A DNA stretch of 20,992 nucleotides, from positions 1 through 20,992 of the forward strand of contig CAKUJM010000048.1 of assembly GCA_934661755.1 (NCBI GenBank), written 5' to 3'. The notes below the pieces were generated by a model. It saw only the letters and a list, made by a program, of their open reading frames with translations, was not told where the DNA came from and ran no database searches. Below, one piece after another: positions 6,334 through 13,674 of the stretch; the first letter of the stretch is position 1; each line of letters starts with the position of its first letter. The position numbers and the translations under genes are program-made. Origin of the DNA: an uncultured Lentisphaeria bacterium. Lineage in GTDB: Bacteria; Verrucomicrobiota; Lentisphaeria; Oligosphaerales; Oligosphaeraceae.

Positions 6334-7566
6334 CTAGAAGATGAAGCGGCTGCCGCCCAGGCGGCGGCGGACTTCGCCGAGCACTGCGGCCTCCGCGGCC
6401 TCGTCCGCCGCCGCGAAGGTGGCGGAGAAGCGCACAAAGTGCCCGCAATCATCCCACGGCACCGTCGAAATCAGCTTTTCAGTGATCAGCCACTGGCTGA
6501 AGTCCTCCGCGCTGTCAAAACTCCGACCGCCCTCGACCGCCTTCGGAATGCCGACATAGAGGTAGAACGACCCCTTCGGAGTGTCGGCTTCAAAGCCCAG
6601 CTCCCGCAGCATCGCCGCCAAAGCCACCAGTCGCCGGCGGTACTTCCCGCAGGCCTGGGCGGTAATGGTGGCGTATTTGCCCAGCGCCAGCACCGCGCCC
6701 TTCTGAATCGCCAGGAACTGCCCCGAGTCGGCATTGTCCTTCACGGTCGCAAAGGCCTTCACCGCCGCGGCATTGCCGCAGACCCACCCCAGACGCCAGC
6801 CGGTCATGTTGAAGCCCTTCGACATCGAGTGCAGCTCGACCGCGCACTCCATCGCCCGCGGACGGCTCAATATGCTCAGCGGCTTCCCGGTGAAATTCAA
6901 TGGCGCATACGCGGCGTCCGAGACAATCAGCAATCCATTCGACAGCGCGAAATCGATTGCCGCGTCGAAGAACTCCGGAGTCGCCACCGCGCCAGTGGGA
7001 TTGTTCGGGTAATTCAGATAGAGCAATTTCGCCGCCTGGCGATCCGCCTCGGCAACCCGCGACAAATCCGGCAGGAAGCCATTTTCCTTCCTCAACGGCA
7101 AATTGACAACCCGCCCGCCAAAATATCCCGTCCAGGTCCCCAGCACCGGATAGCCGGGAATGGTCATCAACGCCACATCCCCCGGATTGATGAAACAGGC
7201 CGGCAGCAGCGCCAGCGCCGACTTGCTCCCGATCGAGTGGTTGATCTGCGTGGCCGGATCCAATGACACCCCGTAGACCGCAAGCATGTACTCCGCCACC
7301 GCGTCCTTGAATTCCTGGCAGCCATTGTCCGCGTAGAAGCGGTTCTCCGGCTTGGCGGCCTCCTCCGCCAGCTTATCGACGACGTCAGGCGACGCGCCGA
7401 TGTCCGGCTCACCGACACCCATGTCAATCAGGGCAGTCTCCGGATGCGCCGCCCGGGCGGCCGCCTTCGCACGCTTGATCTTCTCGAACTTGTAGATTTT
7501 GGTGTCCAGGCCAAAACGGCTTCCGCCAATGCGATCGGCAAAAAGATTCTGAAGAAATGTGTCCAT
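6334..7566 (-). CDS. dapL: LL-diaminopimelate aminotransferase
   Basis: A 410-residue fold-type I PLP aminotransferase. It converts tetrahydrodipicolinate plus glutamate directly to LL-diaminopimelate, bypassing the DapC/D/E route to peptidoglycan and lysine. The N-terminal stretch (NLFADRIGGSRFG) is typical of DapL. Other landmarks are MGVGEPDIG (49-57), FYADNGCQEFKDAVAEYM (77-94), NYPNNPTG (185-192), DAAY (217-220, pyridine-ring Asp and Tyr) and SMSKGFNMTGWRLGW (247-261) with Lys250 as the Schiff-base lysine. Length matches the family (about 410). There is no good Shine-Dalgarno before ATG 7566. DapL is best known from plants, Chlamydiae and other PVC bacteria, spirochetes and some anaerobes, which supports the taxonomic inference. 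It heads the dapL-acyltransferase-small HTH gene run. Confidence 0.95.
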   Translation of the reverse strand: MDTFLQNLFADRIGGSRFGLDTKIYKFEKIKRAKAAARAAHPETALIDMGVGEPDIGASPDVVDKLAEEAAKPENRFYADNGCQEFKDAVAEYMLAVYGVSLDPATQINHSIGSKSALALLPACFINPGDVALMTIPGYPVLGTWTGYFGGRVVNLPLRKENGFLPDLSRVAEADRQAAKLLYLNYPNNPTGAVATPEFFDAAIDFALSNGLLIVSDAAYAPLNFTGKPLSILSRPRAMECAVELHSMSKGFNMTGWRLGWVCGNAAAVKAFATVKDNADSGQFLAIQKGAVLALGKYATITAQACGKYRRRLVALAAMLRELGFEADTPKGSFYLYVGIPKAVEGGRSFDSAEDFSQWLITEKLISTVPWDDCGHFVRFSATFAAADEAAEAAVLGEVRRRLGGSRFIF

Positions 7567-7633
7567 GTCAAAGGTAAATAGATGGCGGCGTGGGAAAAGT
7601 GGGGTGGACGGCCAGCGGCGGACAATGGGCAGC

Positions 7634-7662
7634 GGCGGGCGAAGGCGTCAATCGCGCCCGCC
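7634..7662. terminator. GC-rich hairpin between the SEC-C gene and dapL
   Basis: GGCGGGCG (7634-7641) pairs with CGCCCGCC (7655-7662) around a 13-nt loop, eight bases beyond the SEC-C gene stop (7671) on the minus strand. No T-run follows, so it may be only a transcript-end or pausing structure rather than an intrinsic terminator. Confidence 0.35.
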
Positions 7663-7670
7663 CTTCACGA

Positions 7671-8552
7671 TCAGCGCCCGCAGCAGTGCTTGTACTTCTT
7701 GCCGGATCCGCAGGGGCACGGGTCATTGCGACCGACCTTCGGCCGGTCACGGGTAATCGGCGGCAGCGTCCGGCCGGACTGCGAATTGCTCTCCTCCTCC
7801 GGCTTGTAGGTGAGCATCCGCGTGATCTCCGCCTCCGGCTCGCCATACACCCCGAGGTAGTTGCCGCGCAGCATCCCCTTGATCCGCTGATGCCCCAGAT
7901 CGAAGAAATTCCGCAGATTCTTCTCGGAAAGCTGATCGCCCAGCGTCCCGGCATTGGCCTCGTGGAAGGCCATCACCTGCGGCCGCACCTTGTCGCCGCC
8001 GGCGGCGACGGCGCTGATGATGATCGCCATCGCCACCTCAAAGCTGGTCTCCCCGGAGGGCAGCTTCGCCATGAGGTCGCTGATGAAGTCGGAAAAGATC
8101 CGGTCGCTGTCGTAATTGGAAAGCCACCGGAAGATCATCGCCAATATCAGCTGCTCCCGGCATGGCATCGGCGTGGCCGCGTCCAGGATGATCGCCTTGG
8201 CCGCCACCGTGGCATTGTCCGGCGCAATGGTGCCGAAAAGCCGCGACAGGTCATTGCAAAGCCAGCTCTCCGTTCCGGCCTGGGCGGTGAACGGTTCGCT
8301 GACAACCACCTTCAGCACCAGCGGCCAGGCCTCGCTGATCCGCAGCATCCCGCAAAGCAGGAACAGGTTCGCCAGCAACCGCCGCGACGACTCGTCCGAC
8401 AGAAGCGCGGGATTTTCGGAGAACTCACCCAGCATGGACAACACCATGCTCCGGGCATGGTCGCGATCCGACAACAGCTGGCGGTACACCGGAACCAATG
8501 GATCGACCTCCATCGTCTCCCGGAACAATTTTGTCAACTTGGAAATTTCCAT
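7671..8552 (-). CDS. SEC-C motif protein (DUF1186-like)
   Basis: A 293-residue protein with a mostly alpha-helical body of about 230 residues that looks like the DUF1186 type (stretches such as ANLFLLCGMLRISEAWPLVL). A linker of about 30 residues follows, then a C-terminal SEC-C zinc finger, GRNDPCPCGSGKKYKHCCG (274-292). The zinc ligands would be Cys279, Cys281, Cys290 and Cys291 or His289, as in the SecA tail. SEC-C modules bind SecB or ribosomes in characterised proteins; the role of the DUF1186 body is unknown to me. The start at 8552 lacks a clear ribosome binding site. It is divergent from the met operon and shares the 420-nt intergenic region with it. Probably cytoplasmic, as no signal peptide or membrane segment is seen. 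Confidence 0.8.
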   Translation of the reverse strand: MEISKLTKLFRETMEVDPLVPVYRQLLSDRDHARSMVLSMLGEFSENPALLSDESSRRLLANLFLLCGMLRISEAWPLVLKVVVSEPFTAQAGTESWLCNDLSRLFGTIAPDNATVAAKAIILDAATPMPCREQLILAMIFRWLSNYDSDRIFSDFISDLMAKLPSGETSFEVAMAIIISAVAAGGDKVRPQVMAFHEANAGTLGDQLSEKNLRNFFDLGHQRIKGMLRGNYLGVYGEPEAEITRMLTYKPEEESNSQSGRTLPPITRDRPKVGRNDPCPCGSGKKYKHCCGR

Positions 8553-8591
8553 TAAGATTCGCTATGGCATGGCTACGTAGAAACCAGGTGG

Positions 8592-8636
8592 CCTTGCGTC
8601 AGAGTTGGGAATTATGGCGAAAACCATGGCGCAAGG
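8592..8636. repeat. inverted repeat CCTTGCG/CGCAAGG with inner hairpin
   Basis: CCTTGCG (8592-8598) pairs with CGCAAGG (8630-8636). Inside, TATGG pairs with CCATG around CGAAAA. It lies about 40 nt upstream of the divergent SEC-C gene start and could be an operator or a structured 5' leader for that transcript. Confidence 0.4.
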
Positions 8637-8652
8637 AAACCGGCTTCACGAC

Positions 8653-8722
8653 ATTCAGGCATGGATTTTTCAGGCAGGAATGGCGTCACAATGCGCGACG
8701 CGCCATAAGATAATGCCTGAAT
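8653..8722. promoter_or_regulatory. nested inverted repeats upstream of metQNI (possible structured leader or operator)
   Basis: ATTCAGGCAT (8653-8662) is exactly complementary to ATGCCTGAAT (8713-8722). A second partial copy, TTCAGGCA, sits at 8669-8676. Between them, ATGGCGTC (8680-8687) pairs with GACGCGCCAT (8697-8706) apart from a two-base bulge. The closing stem plus inner stem could be a folded RNA element, or the repeated TTCAGGCA could be a protein-binding site read in both directions. I see no SAM-I riboswitch signature, so the class is unknown. The region controls either the met operon (+) or the divergent SEC-C gene (-). Confidence 0.4.
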
Positions 8723-8799
8723 CGGCATTTTAGCGCACCGTGCCACCCGCGCAATCCGCGAAAAAAAACGCCGCGACGCAGTGTAAAACTCAACTAAAG

Positions 8800-8808
8800 T
8801 GGTATCTT
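8800..8808 (+). promoter_or_regulatory. possible extended -10 promoter
   Basis: TGGTATCTT at 8800-8808 fits an extended -10 element (TGn plus TATCTT, four of six). There is no recognisable -35 at the right distance. Transcription would start near 8814-8815, the first base of the hairpin that follows. Confidence 0.25.
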
Positions 8809-8814
8809 ATCCCC

Positions 8815-8883
8815 CATGTCCGTTTTTCCGCCGCCGCCCATGGCTCCCGGGAGTGCCGGCGATCTTCCGGACATGTTTTTTTT
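8815..8883 (+). terminator. stem plus T8 in the metQNI leader (terminator or attenuator candidate)
   Basis: CATGTCCG (8815-8822) is complementary to CGGACATG (8868-8875), followed immediately by eight T (8876-8883). The 45-nt interior can itself fold, for instance through the CTCCCGGGAG palindrome and CGCCG/CGGCG pairs. A stem abutting a T-run is the form of an intrinsic terminator, yet it lies about 90 nt upstream of the metQ start and no gene on the plus strand ends before it. It may be an attenuator controlling metQNI or the end of a short leader RNA. Confidence 0.45.
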
Positions 8884-8972
8884 CTCCTTGATGTTTTCCC
8901 AGGCATTGCAATTCCGGAGATGGCCGCGTGCGGCATTCCGGCGGCAGGCAACTAATGGAGGCACAGACAACA

Positions 8973-9797
8973 ATGAAGAAGACTTTTTTCCAGGTACTGG
9001 CCGTCGCCGCGTTTTCAGCGGCGCTGCTGGCCGGCTGCGGCAGAAAGGCCGCGGCGCCTTCCGCCGACACCATCCGGGTGGCGGCGTCCATCACTCCGCA
9101 CTCCGAGATTCTTGAAGCCGCCAAGCCGCTGATGGCCGAAAAGGGGTACACCCTGGTCATCCAGACCTTCGACGACTATGTCCAGCCGAACCTGGTGGTC
9201 GAAAGCGGCGAGTTTGACGCCAACTACATGGAGCATGTGCCGTTCCTGAACTCCATCAACCAGGAGAAGGGCCTGCACCTGGTCAATGCCGGCGGCATCC
9301 ACTACGAGCCGTTCGGGATCTACCCCGGAAAGAAGAATTCGCTGGATGCCCTGGCCGCCGGCGACTCGATCGCCGTGCCCAACGACACCACCAACGAGGC
9401 ACGGGCGCTGCTGCTGCTGGCGGACAATGGCGTGCTGAAACTGCGCGACGGCGCCGGACTTACCGCGACCAAGCAGGACATCGTCGAAAATCCCAGGAAG
9501 ATCGAGATTGTCGAGCTGGAGGCCGCCCAAGTCCCCCGGATGCGCGGTGACGTGGCGCTGGTGGTGCTCAACGGCAACTATGCCTTGCAGGCGGGGCTCT
9601 CCGTGGGCAAGGACGCCATCGTTGCGGAGAAATCCGACTCCCAGGCCGCCAAGACCTACGTCAACATCATCACCGTCAAGGACGGCCGCCAGAACGACCC
9701 GATTGTCCGGGCGCTGGTCGAGGTCCTGAAATCCGAACCCATCCGTAAATTCATCGAGGACAAGTACGACGGCGCGGTCGTGCCGTTCACCGAGTAA
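8973..9797 (+). CDS. metQ: methionine ABC transporter substrate-binding lipoprotein MetQ
   Basis: A 274-residue protein from ATG 8973, whose first residues MKKTFFQ begin a lipoprotein signal peptide. A hydrophobic core and the lipobox LLAGC put the lipidated cysteine at residue 22. GGAGG (8957-8961) lies 11 bases upstream; the in-frame ATG at 8955 is less likely because the Shine-Dalgarno would fall inside the gene. The mature protein fits the NlpA/MetQ family: IRVAASITPHSEILE near the N-terminus, YVQPNLVVESGEFDANYMEH, FGIYPGKK, IAVPNDTTNEARALLLLAD, and a C-terminal segment with TYVNIITVKDGRQNDPIVRA. It captures methionine outside the cytoplasmic membrane and delivers it to MetNI. First gene of metQ-metN-metI, an order that differs from the metNIQ of E. 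coli. Confidence 0.95.
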   Translation: MKKTFFQVLAVAAFSAALLAGCGRKAAAPSADTIRVAASITPHSEILEAAKPLMAEKGYTLVIQTFDDYVQPNLVVESGEFDANYMEHVPFLNSINQEKGLHLVNAGGIHYEPFGIYPGKKNSLDALAAGDSIAVPNDTTNEARALLLLADNGVLKLRDGAGLTATKQDIVENPRKIEIVELEAAQVPRMRGDVALVVLNGNYALQAGLSVGKDAIVAEKSDSQAAKTYVNIITVKDGRQNDPIVRALVEVLKSEPIRKFIEDKYDGAVVPFTE

Positions 9798-9823
9798 CCG
9801 TCCCCGGCAATCGCCTCTGGCAA

Positions 9824-10870
9824 ATGCGGAAGATGCAGGAAGCTGGCATCCCATCCCAGTCACCGATCATCAGGGTGCTGAACCTCGTGAAGGAGTTCCC
9901 CGCCGCCCAGGGCCCGGTCCGCGTCCTGGATGACATCTCATTCCAGGTCTGGCCGGGCGCGGTGTTCGGAATCATCGGGCTTTCCGGCGCGGGCAAAAGC
10001 ACCCTGGTGCGATGCCTGAATCTGCTGGAAAAGCCCACGGGCGGCACCGTGGAAGTGGCCGGCCGGCAGCTGCTTGACCTCCCGCCACGCCAGCTGCGGC
10101 TGATCCGCCGGGACATCGGGATGATCTTCCAGGGGTTCAACCTGCTCATGCAGCGTACCGTGCTGGGCAATGTCCTCTTCCCGCTGGAAATCTCCGGCAT
10201 GCCGGCCAGGGAGGCGCGCCGGAAGGCGGAGGAGATGCTGGAGGTGGTCGGACTTTCCGAAAAGGCCGGCGCCTACCCCGCACAACTCTCCGGAGGGCAG
10301 CGGCAGCGGGTGGCGATTGCCCGGGTGCTGGCGACCAACCCCAAGATCATCCTCTCCGACGAGGCCACCAGCGCCCTGGACCCCCAGACCACCGCGTCCA
10401 TCCTCCATCTGCTCAAGGAACTCAACACCCGCTTTGGCATCACCATCATCGTCATCACCCATGAGATGAGCGTGATCAGGGAAATATGCACCGATGTGGC
10501 GGTGCTGGACCAGGGGCGCCTGGTCGAACGGGGAAGCGTGGACCGCGTCTTCCGCGCCCCGCAGACCACCGCCGCAAAACGGCTGGTGCTTTCGGAGTCG
10601 GCGCCGACCGTGGAGGAAATCCGCACCGGCAAGAAGGTGCGGATCACCTTCACCGGAAAGACCGCATTCGAGCCCATGCTGGGGAATATCATGCTGGAGT
10701 GCCGGACGCCGCTCAACATCCTCTACGCCGCCACCAAGACCGTCAATGGCCGCGCTGTCGGCGAGATGATCGTCCAGCTTCCGGACTCCCAGCCGATGGC
10801 CGAGAAATTCTGGGAGTACTTTGTCCGCAAGGAATTGAATCCACAGGAGGTGGATGAGCCTCATGGATGA
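9824..10870 (+). CDS. metN: methionine ABC transporter ATP-binding protein MetN
   Basis: A 348-residue protein. The ATPase domain shows Walker A GLSGAGKST (52-60), the Q-loop in FQGFNLL (102-108), signature LSGGQRQR (155-162), Walker B IILSDEAT (175-182, Glu180) and the switch His213 in ITHEMSVI. Residues about 262-340 form the NIL domain (RITFTGKTAFEPMLGN, then GEMIVQLP), which in characterised MetN proteins binds intracellular methionine and gives trans-inhibition, so uptake is probably shut off by internal methionine. It starts 26 nt after metQ with no strong ribosome binding site; ATG 9833 is an alternative start. Its 3' end overlaps metI by 17 nt. Length is typical (about 345). Confidence 0.96.
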   Translation: MRKMQEAGIPSQSPIIRVLNLVKEFPAAQGPVRVLDDISFQVWPGAVFGIIGLSGAGKSTLVRCLNLLEKPTGGTVEVAGRQLLDLPPRQLRLIRRDIGMIFQGFNLLMQRTVLGNVLFPLEISGMPAREARRKAEEMLEVVGLSEKAGAYPAQLSGGQRQRVAIARVLATNPKIILSDEATSALDPQTTASILHLLKELNTRFGITIIVITHEMSVIREICTDVAVLDQGRLVERGSVDRVFRAPQTTAAKRLVLSESAPTVEEIRTGKKVRITFTGKTAFEPMLGNIMLECRTPLNILYAATKTVNGRAVGEMIVQLPDSQPMAEKFWEYFVRKELNPQEVDEPHG

Positions 10871-11570
10871 TTTTCTGATGAAGATGTTCCGGGCGGCGGG
10901 GCTGTCGCCAAATGCCGCCAAGATCGCGGACATGCTCTGCGACGCCACGCTGGAGACCCTCTACATGACCCTGGTCTCCACCCTCTTCGCCTATCTTCTG
11001 GGCATTCCGCTGGGGATTGCCCTGACCGTCACCGACCGGCAGGGGCTGCATCCCAATGCGCCGGTCTACCGGGTCCTGGACGTGGCCTGCAACCTGCTTC
11101 GCAGCGTGCCCTTCATCATCCTGCTGGTGGTGATCATCCCCTTCACCCGGATGCTGGTGGGAAAGGCCTACGGCTCCACCGCGACGATTGTGCCGCTGGT
11201 CATCTCGGCGGCGCCCTTCATCGGGCGGATGGTGGAGTCGTCGCTGAAGGAGGTGGACAAGGGCGTGGTGGAAGCCGCCGAAAGCATGGGCGCATCGATG
11301 TGGCAGATCATATTCAAGGTGCTGCTGCCGGAAGCGCGCACTTCACTGCTGATCGGCGTCACCATCGCCATCGGGACGATCCTGGGCTATTCCGCCATGG
11401 CCGGCGCCGTTGGCGGCGGCGGGCTGGGCGACCTGGCAATCCGCTACGGCTATCACCGCTATGACACCACGATCATGCTGATCACGCTGGTGCTGCTGGT
11501 GCTTATCGCCCAGCTGTTCCAGATGCTGGGGATGCATTTGGCCACATCCCTGGATCGCCGGAAACACTGA
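10854..11570 (+). CDS. metI: methionine ABC transporter permease MetI
   Basis: A 238-residue membrane protein with about five hydrophobic segments (near 34-58, 78-98, 106-123, 161-186 and 206-229). The EAA coupling loop EAAESMGASMWQIIFKVLLP (140-159) docks onto MetN. GYSAMAGAVGGGGLGDLAIRYGY is the conserved MetI signature near residues 178-200. AGGAGG (10845-10850) lies inside the end of metN, three bases before ATG 10854 and 12 before ATG 10863; spacing suits neither perfectly, so the true start could be either. The overlap with metN implies translational coupling. Two permease subunits with two MetN subunits form the methionine importer. Complete. Confidence 0.95.
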   Translation: MSLMDDFLMKMFRAAGLSPNAAKIADMLCDATLETLYMTLVSTLFAYLLGIPLGIALTVTDRQGLHPNAPVYRVLDVACNLLRSVPFIILLVVIIPFTRMLVGKAYGSTATIVPLVISAAPFIGRMVESSLKEVDKGVVEAAESMGASMWQIIFKVLLPEARTSLLIGVTIAIGTILGYSAMAGAVGGGGLGDLAIRYGYHRYDTTIMLITLVLLVLIAQLFQMLGMHLATSLDRRKH

Positions 11571-11877
11571 CGCGCGTCCGGCAAAGGCCGCACCGGGACG
11601 CCTGACGCCATGCACCGGCTGGCCGGCGGGCATTGAATGCCGGCGGCGACGCGCCATTGAAGATATCCACAGGGATGTGAGGCCGGCTTTTTTTTGCGCC
11701 TGGATGGAAGCAGGGTTTTAGGGGAGGCCGGGAGCGCGACTTCCGAAAAAAAAAGGCGAAAATACGGCGCAACGGGGTCAACATTGCGGATTCAGGTTAC
11801 ATTAATCCATCATCCCTGCCCAAAGCGGCTTCTTCCCGCTTCGTCCATCCTCCACAAAAAAGAAGGAAAACAACTCC
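11571..11877 (+). other. intergenic region between metI and floA
   Basis: No gene is seen. The first part carries the terminator-like element (separate entry). The second part includes a run of nine A at about 11747-11755 and an AT-rich patch around 11796-11812 that may hold the floA promoter, but no hexamer pair is convincing. AAGGA at 11863-11867 is the floA ribosome binding site. Confidence 0.5.
11622..11695 (+). terminator. probable terminator of metQNI
   Basis: GCCGGC occurs at 11622-11627, 11639-11644 and 11682-11687. The last copy runs straight into eight T (11688-11695) and can pair with the second around an inner ATCC-ACAG-GGAT hairpin, while the first two can form a separate 6-bp stem. 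The T8 tail after a GC stem suits an intrinsic terminator, although the loop is larger than usual. Confidence 0.5.
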
Positions 11878-12885
11878 ATGCGAATCGCCCTGCTTTGCGT
11901 GTGCGCCTTGGTCTGCCTGGCAATTCTGGCCGTCATCGCCAACTATTTCAGCATCTGGATCCAGGCCATGGCCTCCGGTGCGCATATATCCTTCGTGAAG
12001 CTGGTGGCCATGAGCCTGCGCAAAATCCCCTCGGGATTCATCATCAAGAACTATATCCAGCTGCGCAAGGCGGGAATCAACGACGTGTCCACTGATGCCC
12101 TCGAAGGGCATTACATGGCGCATGGCCGGGTCGAACATGTGGTCAATGCGCTGATTGCCGCCGACAAGGCCGGAATCGAGCTTAGCTTCGATCGCGCCGC
12201 CGCCATCGACCTGGCAGGGCGCGATGTCCTCGACGCCGTGCGCACCAGCGTCAATCCGCGGGTGATCGACTGCCCGGACCCCGCCAAGGGTCGCACCACC
12301 GTCGACGCCGTGGCCAAGGACGGCATCCAGGTCAAGGCCCGTGCCCGGGTGACGGTGCGCACCAACCTCGACCGGCTGGTCGGAGGCGCCACCGAAGAGA
12401 CCATCATCGCCCGGGTCGGCGAAGGCATCGTCACCACCATCGGCTCTTCGCCATCCTACACCACGGTGCTGGAGAACCCCGACCAGATCTCCCAGCGGGT
12501 GCTGGAGAAGGGGCTGGACTCCGGAACCGCCTTCGAGATCCTCTCGATTGACATCGCGGATGTCGATGTCGGCGACAACATCGGCGCCAGACTGCAGGCT
12601 GACCAGGCGGAGGCGGACACCCGTGTCGCCCGGGCCAAGGCCGAGGTGCGCCGCGCCGCCGCCGTGGCCGCCGAGCAGGAAATGCGGGCGAAGGTCCAGG
12701 AGATGCAGGCCAATGTGGTTGCCGCCCAGGCGGAGGTGCCACTGGCGATGGCCAACGCCCTGCGGGAAGGCAATCTCGGAGTGATGGACTACTACCGCAT
12801 GGAGAATCTTAAGTCCGACACCGAGATGCGGCGAAACATCCTCGGCGAAAATGACAAGCCGCAATCGCCGGAGCAGCCGGCATAG
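11878..12885 (+). CDS. floA: flotillin-like protein FloA
   Basis: A 335-residue protein close to the 331 residues of Bacillus FloA (UPF0365). The N-terminal hydrophobic stretch (about 3-30) is the membrane anchor. The SPFH-like body follows, with conserved family stretches such as KIPSGFIIKNYIQLRKAGI (49-67), LEGHYMAHGRVEHVVNALIA, DAVAKDGIQVKARARVTVRT and ETIIARVGEGIVTTIGSS. The region at about 237-292 is the Ala/Glu-rich flotillin coil (QADQAEADTRVARAKAE). FloA scaffolds functional membrane microdomains and affects signalling and secretion complexes. AAGGA lies ten bases upstream of ATG 11878. In many Firmicutes floA follows an nfeD gene; none is present here. The next gene encodes a small membrane protein and may be a partner. 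Confidence 0.95.
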   Translation: MRIALLCVCALVCLAILAVIANYFSIWIQAMASGAHISFVKLVAMSLRKIPSGFIIKNYIQLRKAGINDVSTDALEGHYMAHGRVEHVVNALIAADKAGIELSFDRAAAIDLAGRDVLDAVRTSVNPRVIDCPDPAKGRTTVDAVAKDGIQVKARARVTVRTNLDRLVGGATEETIIARVGEGIVTTIGSSPSYTTVLENPDQISQRVLEKGLDSGTAFEILSIDIADVDVGDNIGARLQADQAEADTRVARAKAEVRRAAAVAAEQEMRAKVQEMQANVVAAQAEVPLAMANALREGNLGVMDYYRMENLKSDTEMRRNILGENDKPQSPEQPA

Positions 12886-12903
12886 GCCGCCCCGCCGTTT
12901 TTC

Positions 12904-12947
12904 CCTGGCCGCGGCGCGCCGGCCAGGCGGGGGCTAACCCCGCCTGG
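12904..12947 (+). repeat. two overlapping, mutually exclusive hairpins after floA
   Basis: CCAGGCGGGG (12923-12932) pairs perfectly with CCCCGCCTGG (12938-12947) around GCTAA. Overlapping it, CCTGGCC (12904-12910) pairs with GGCCAGG (12921-12927), so both stems cannot form at once. No T-run follows the distal stem, so it is not a classical intrinsic terminator. It lies between floA and the next gene and could cause partial termination, mRNA protection or a conformational switch. Confidence 0.5.
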
Positions 12948-12994
12948 GCCGATGGCGCCACGACCGGCGCTTCAGCCATCTGTCTGCGACTATC

Positions 12995-13630
12995 ATGATC
13001 CTCAACCTTGCTTCAGGCGCCAGAGGCCCCCTCCTGATCGCCCTGCTGATATGGATGGGCATTTTCGCATACAATGCCATCAAGGTCCTGTGCTTCGGCA
13101 AAAAGCAGGAACCTGCCGGCAGCGGCGGCCAGAAATCCGCCGGCGCACCCATGCCATCGCCGAACGACGATGATGACGATGATGATGACGACGACAATCC
13201 GCTGGTGACCAAGGAGGAATTCCGTGCGGCGTTCCGCGATGAATGCGCCAGCGAGGAGGAATTCGAGCGGCTTTGGCGGGAATGTTGCCGTGACACCGAC
13301 AACGATGACGCCACTGCGGACGATGCGGACGAGGACGCCGCGGTGGAGACGCCACCCGGCGGAGGCTCTCCGCTCTCCGGGGCGCCGGCGCCATCCGCCC
13401 TCCATGTCCGGGAGCATATCAATGCCGCTCCGGAGCCCGGAACCGTGTCATCGCCGCCGCCGCCGCCAACCGTGAACTTCAAGACGCCGTCCGCCGCCTC
13501 CGCCGGGAGCGCCGCCATCGCTGTCGGCGTCCGCCTGCCGCGGCTGGACCTGCCGCGGGATGCCGCATCACTGCGCACCGCATTGGTCTACAAGGAAATC
13601 CTGGACCGTCCACGGGCTTACGACATCTGA
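12995..13630 (+). CDS. acidic single-pass membrane protein, unknown function
   Basis: A 211-residue protein. Residues 11-33 form one hydrophobic helix (GPLLIALLIWMGIFAYNAIK) followed by KK, predicting a short outside N-terminus and a cytoplasmic C-terminal tail. An uninterrupted run of ten aspartates (58-67) follows, then an acidic, helical, cysteine-containing segment (EEFRAAFRDECASEEEFERL). A low-complexity Pro/Ala/Gly linker (118-178, with PPPPP at 154-158) comes next. The basic-hydrophobic tail LRTALVYKEILDRPRAYD (193-210) is the only part that looks like a conserved docking peptide. ATG 12995 has no clear ribosome binding site, so the start is uncertain. It lies 109 nt after floA and 44 nt before lacZ. 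It could act with FloA in membrane organisation, but that is positional inference only. Confidence 0.6.
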   Translation: MILNLASGARGPLLIALLIWMGIFAYNAIKVLCFGKKQEPAGSGGQKSAGAPMPSPNDDDDDDDDDDNPLVTKEEFRAAFRDECASEEEFERLWRECCRDTDNDDATADDADEDAAVETPPGGGSPLSGAPAPSALHVREHINAAPEPGTVSSPPPPPTVNFKTPSAASAGSAAIAVGVRLPRLDLPRDAASLRTALVYKEILDRPRAYDI

Positions 13631-13674
13631 AGACAGCCAATCCCCATACTTCCCCACCTCCCCATATCCATTCC

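Noticed and set aside
8498..8713. 71-codon plus-strand frame, Trp/Arg-rich
   Set aside because: Begins inside the antisense of the SEC-C gene, overlaps the inverted repeats, and has no ribosome site or recognisable domain.
8553..8972. SAM-I riboswitch before metQNI
   Set aside because: None of the conserved SAM-I core segments are visible; only unclassified inverted repeats are present.
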